From NCBI GenBank assembly GCA_900546825.1, contig UREE01000083.1:1-6704 (forward strand): a stretch of 6,704 nucleotides of DNA. Direction: 5' to 3'. Source of the DNA: an uncultured Collinsella sp. GTDB taxonomy: Bacteria > Actinomycetota > Coriobacteriia > Coriobacteriales > Coriobacteriaceae. The position numbers and the translations under genes were made by a program. The first letter of the stretch is position 1. Each line of letters opens with the position of its first letter. The notes beneath the pieces were generated by a model. It was not told where the DNA came from, ran no database searches, and saw only the letters and a program-made list of their open reading frames with translations. This document shows positions 5,657 through 6,704 of this stretch, in pieces.

Positions 5657-6704
5657 TTATTTGGCGTCGGCCCAGGTTATGCCGGTGCTGGCTTCGGCGA
5701 TTAGGGGGACGCGGAGGTCTACTACGTGTTCCATGACGTCGCGGACCATGGCGGTGAGGCGCTCGACTTCGTCGACGGGACACTCAAAGTCCAGTTCGTC
5801 GTGTACCTGCAGAATCATATGGGCGGCAAAGCCTTCTTCTTCCAGGCGGCGGCTTACGCGGGCCATGGCGATCTTGATGATGTCGGCGGCGGTGCCCTGC
5901 ATGGGGTGGTTCATGGCCGTGCGCTCACCAAAGCCGCGGAGCTGTGGGTTTTTGGCCTTGAGCTCGGGAATATGGCGTCTGCGGCCATACATGGTCTCGG
6001 CATAGCCCGTCTGCTTGGCTCGCGCCACCACATTGTCGAGGAACGTGCGCACGCCCGGGTAGGCCTCGTAGTAGCGATCGATCATATCGCGCGCCTCGGC
6101 CATCGAGATGTGCAGCGACTGCGACAGACCATAGGCCTGCTGACCGTACACGATGCCAAAGTTCACGGCCTTGGCGCGGCTACGCAGGTCGGGTGTCACC
6201 TCGGACACCGGCACGCCAAATACGCGCGCGGCCGTCTCGGCATGGAAGTCCTCGCCCTCGTTGAAGGCGCGCACCAGGTGCTCGTCACCCGAAAGATGCG
6301 CGAGCAGGCGCAGCTCGATCTGCGAGTAGTCCACCGCCAAAAAGACGCTGCCCTCGCCCGCCGAGAACGCCGTCTTGACGGTACGCCCCAGCTCCGAGCG
6401 CGTCGGAATGTTTTGCAGATTGGGGTCGCTCGAAGACAAACGCCCCGTCGCGGTGATGGTCTGGTTGTACGTGGTGTGCACACGCCCGTCACCACGGCGC
6501 AGCGGGCCCAGCGTGTCCAGATAGGTCGACTTAATCTTGGACTTCTCACGCCAGTCCAAAATCAGGCGCACGATCTCGTGGTCGCGGGCAAGGTCGCTCA
6601 GCACCTTGGCGTTGGTCGAATAGTAGCCGCGCTTGGTCTTTTTGAGGCCCTTGGTCGGAAGTCCCATAACATCAAACAGCACGTGCGAGAGTTGCATGGG
6701 GCTG
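5657..6704 (-). CDS. polA: DNA polymerase I, C-terminal polymerase part (5' end outside the window)
   Basis: DNA polymerase I fills repair gaps and replaces RNA primers of Okazaki fragments. Only the last 348 codons lie in the window; the reading frame is open through the right edge (SPMQLSHVLFD matches an internal family segment, so the methionine at 6695-6697 is not the start). Numbering from that methionine, TATGRLSSSDPNLQNIP (82-98) belongs to the thumb/palm region. Motif A is AVDYSQIELRL (121-131) with metal-binding Asp123 and steric-gate Glu128. Motif B runs from Arg172 through Lys176 and Phe180 to Tyr184 (KAVNFGIVYG). Motif C is QVHDE (297-301) with the second catalytic aspartate, Asp300. 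All polymerase residues are intact. The 5'-nuclease and any proofreading domain cannot be judged here. The gene converges with the HAD gene. Confidence 0.97.
   Translation of the reverse strand, partial: SPMQLSHVLFDVMGLPTKGLKKTKRGYYSTNAKVLSDLARDHEIVRLILDWREKSKIKSTYLDTLGPLRRGDGRVHTTYNQTITATGRLSSSDPNLQNIPTRSELGRTVKTAFSAGEGSVFLAVDYSQIELRLLAHLSGDEHLVRAFNEGEDFHAETAARVFGVPVSEVTPDLRSRAKAVNFGIVYGQQAYGLSQSLHISMAEARDMIDRYYEAYPGVRTFLDNVVARAKQTGYAETMYGRRRHIPELKAKNPQLRGFGERTAMNHPMQGTAADIIKIAMARVSRRLEEEGFAAHMILQVHDELDFECPVDEVERLTAMVRDVMEHVVDLRVPLIAEASTGITWADAK

Overview
The window looks like a chromosomal housekeeping segment from a high-GC Gram-positive bacterium. Protein wording (for example the ArgH start MALWGGRFEAG), purine-rich GAAAGG-type ribosome binding sites and gene style suggest the class Coriobacteriia, perhaps a Collinsella relative. 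That placement is an impression from reading, not a database result. No phage, transposase, CRISPR array, tRNA or rRNA gene is visible.

Layout from left to right. A complete nucleoside diphosphate kinase gene (ndk, minus strand) is followed by a 384-bp spacer holding a likely argH terminator, a pair of mutually exclusive hairpins and a weak ndk promoter. Then come argH and argG, both on the minus strand and transcribed argG to argH. The 522 bp between them contain two hairpins and a possible 56-residue small protein gene with a good ribosome binding site. Next is a 554-bp, more AT-rich stretch between the divergent argG and a HAD-family phosphatase gene. It carries a weak argG promoter candidate and a long open frame that may or may not be a gene. 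The HAD gene (plus strand) converges with the 3' part of polA (minus strand), which runs off the right edge. Between them lie a 126-bp element with perfect 31-bp inverted arms enclosing a second perfect hairpin, and a separate terminator hairpin.

argG and argH carry out the last two steps of arginine synthesis: citrulline plus aspartate to argininosuccinate, then to arginine and fumarate. No other arginine gene and no clear ArgR box is visible. ndk (NTP and dNTP balancing) and polA (DNA repair and Okazaki fragment processing) are unrelated neighbours in function. The most unusual structures are the large palindrome behind the HAD gene, the small ORF and GC hairpin inside the argG-argH gap, and the unassigned open frame upstream of the HAD gene.
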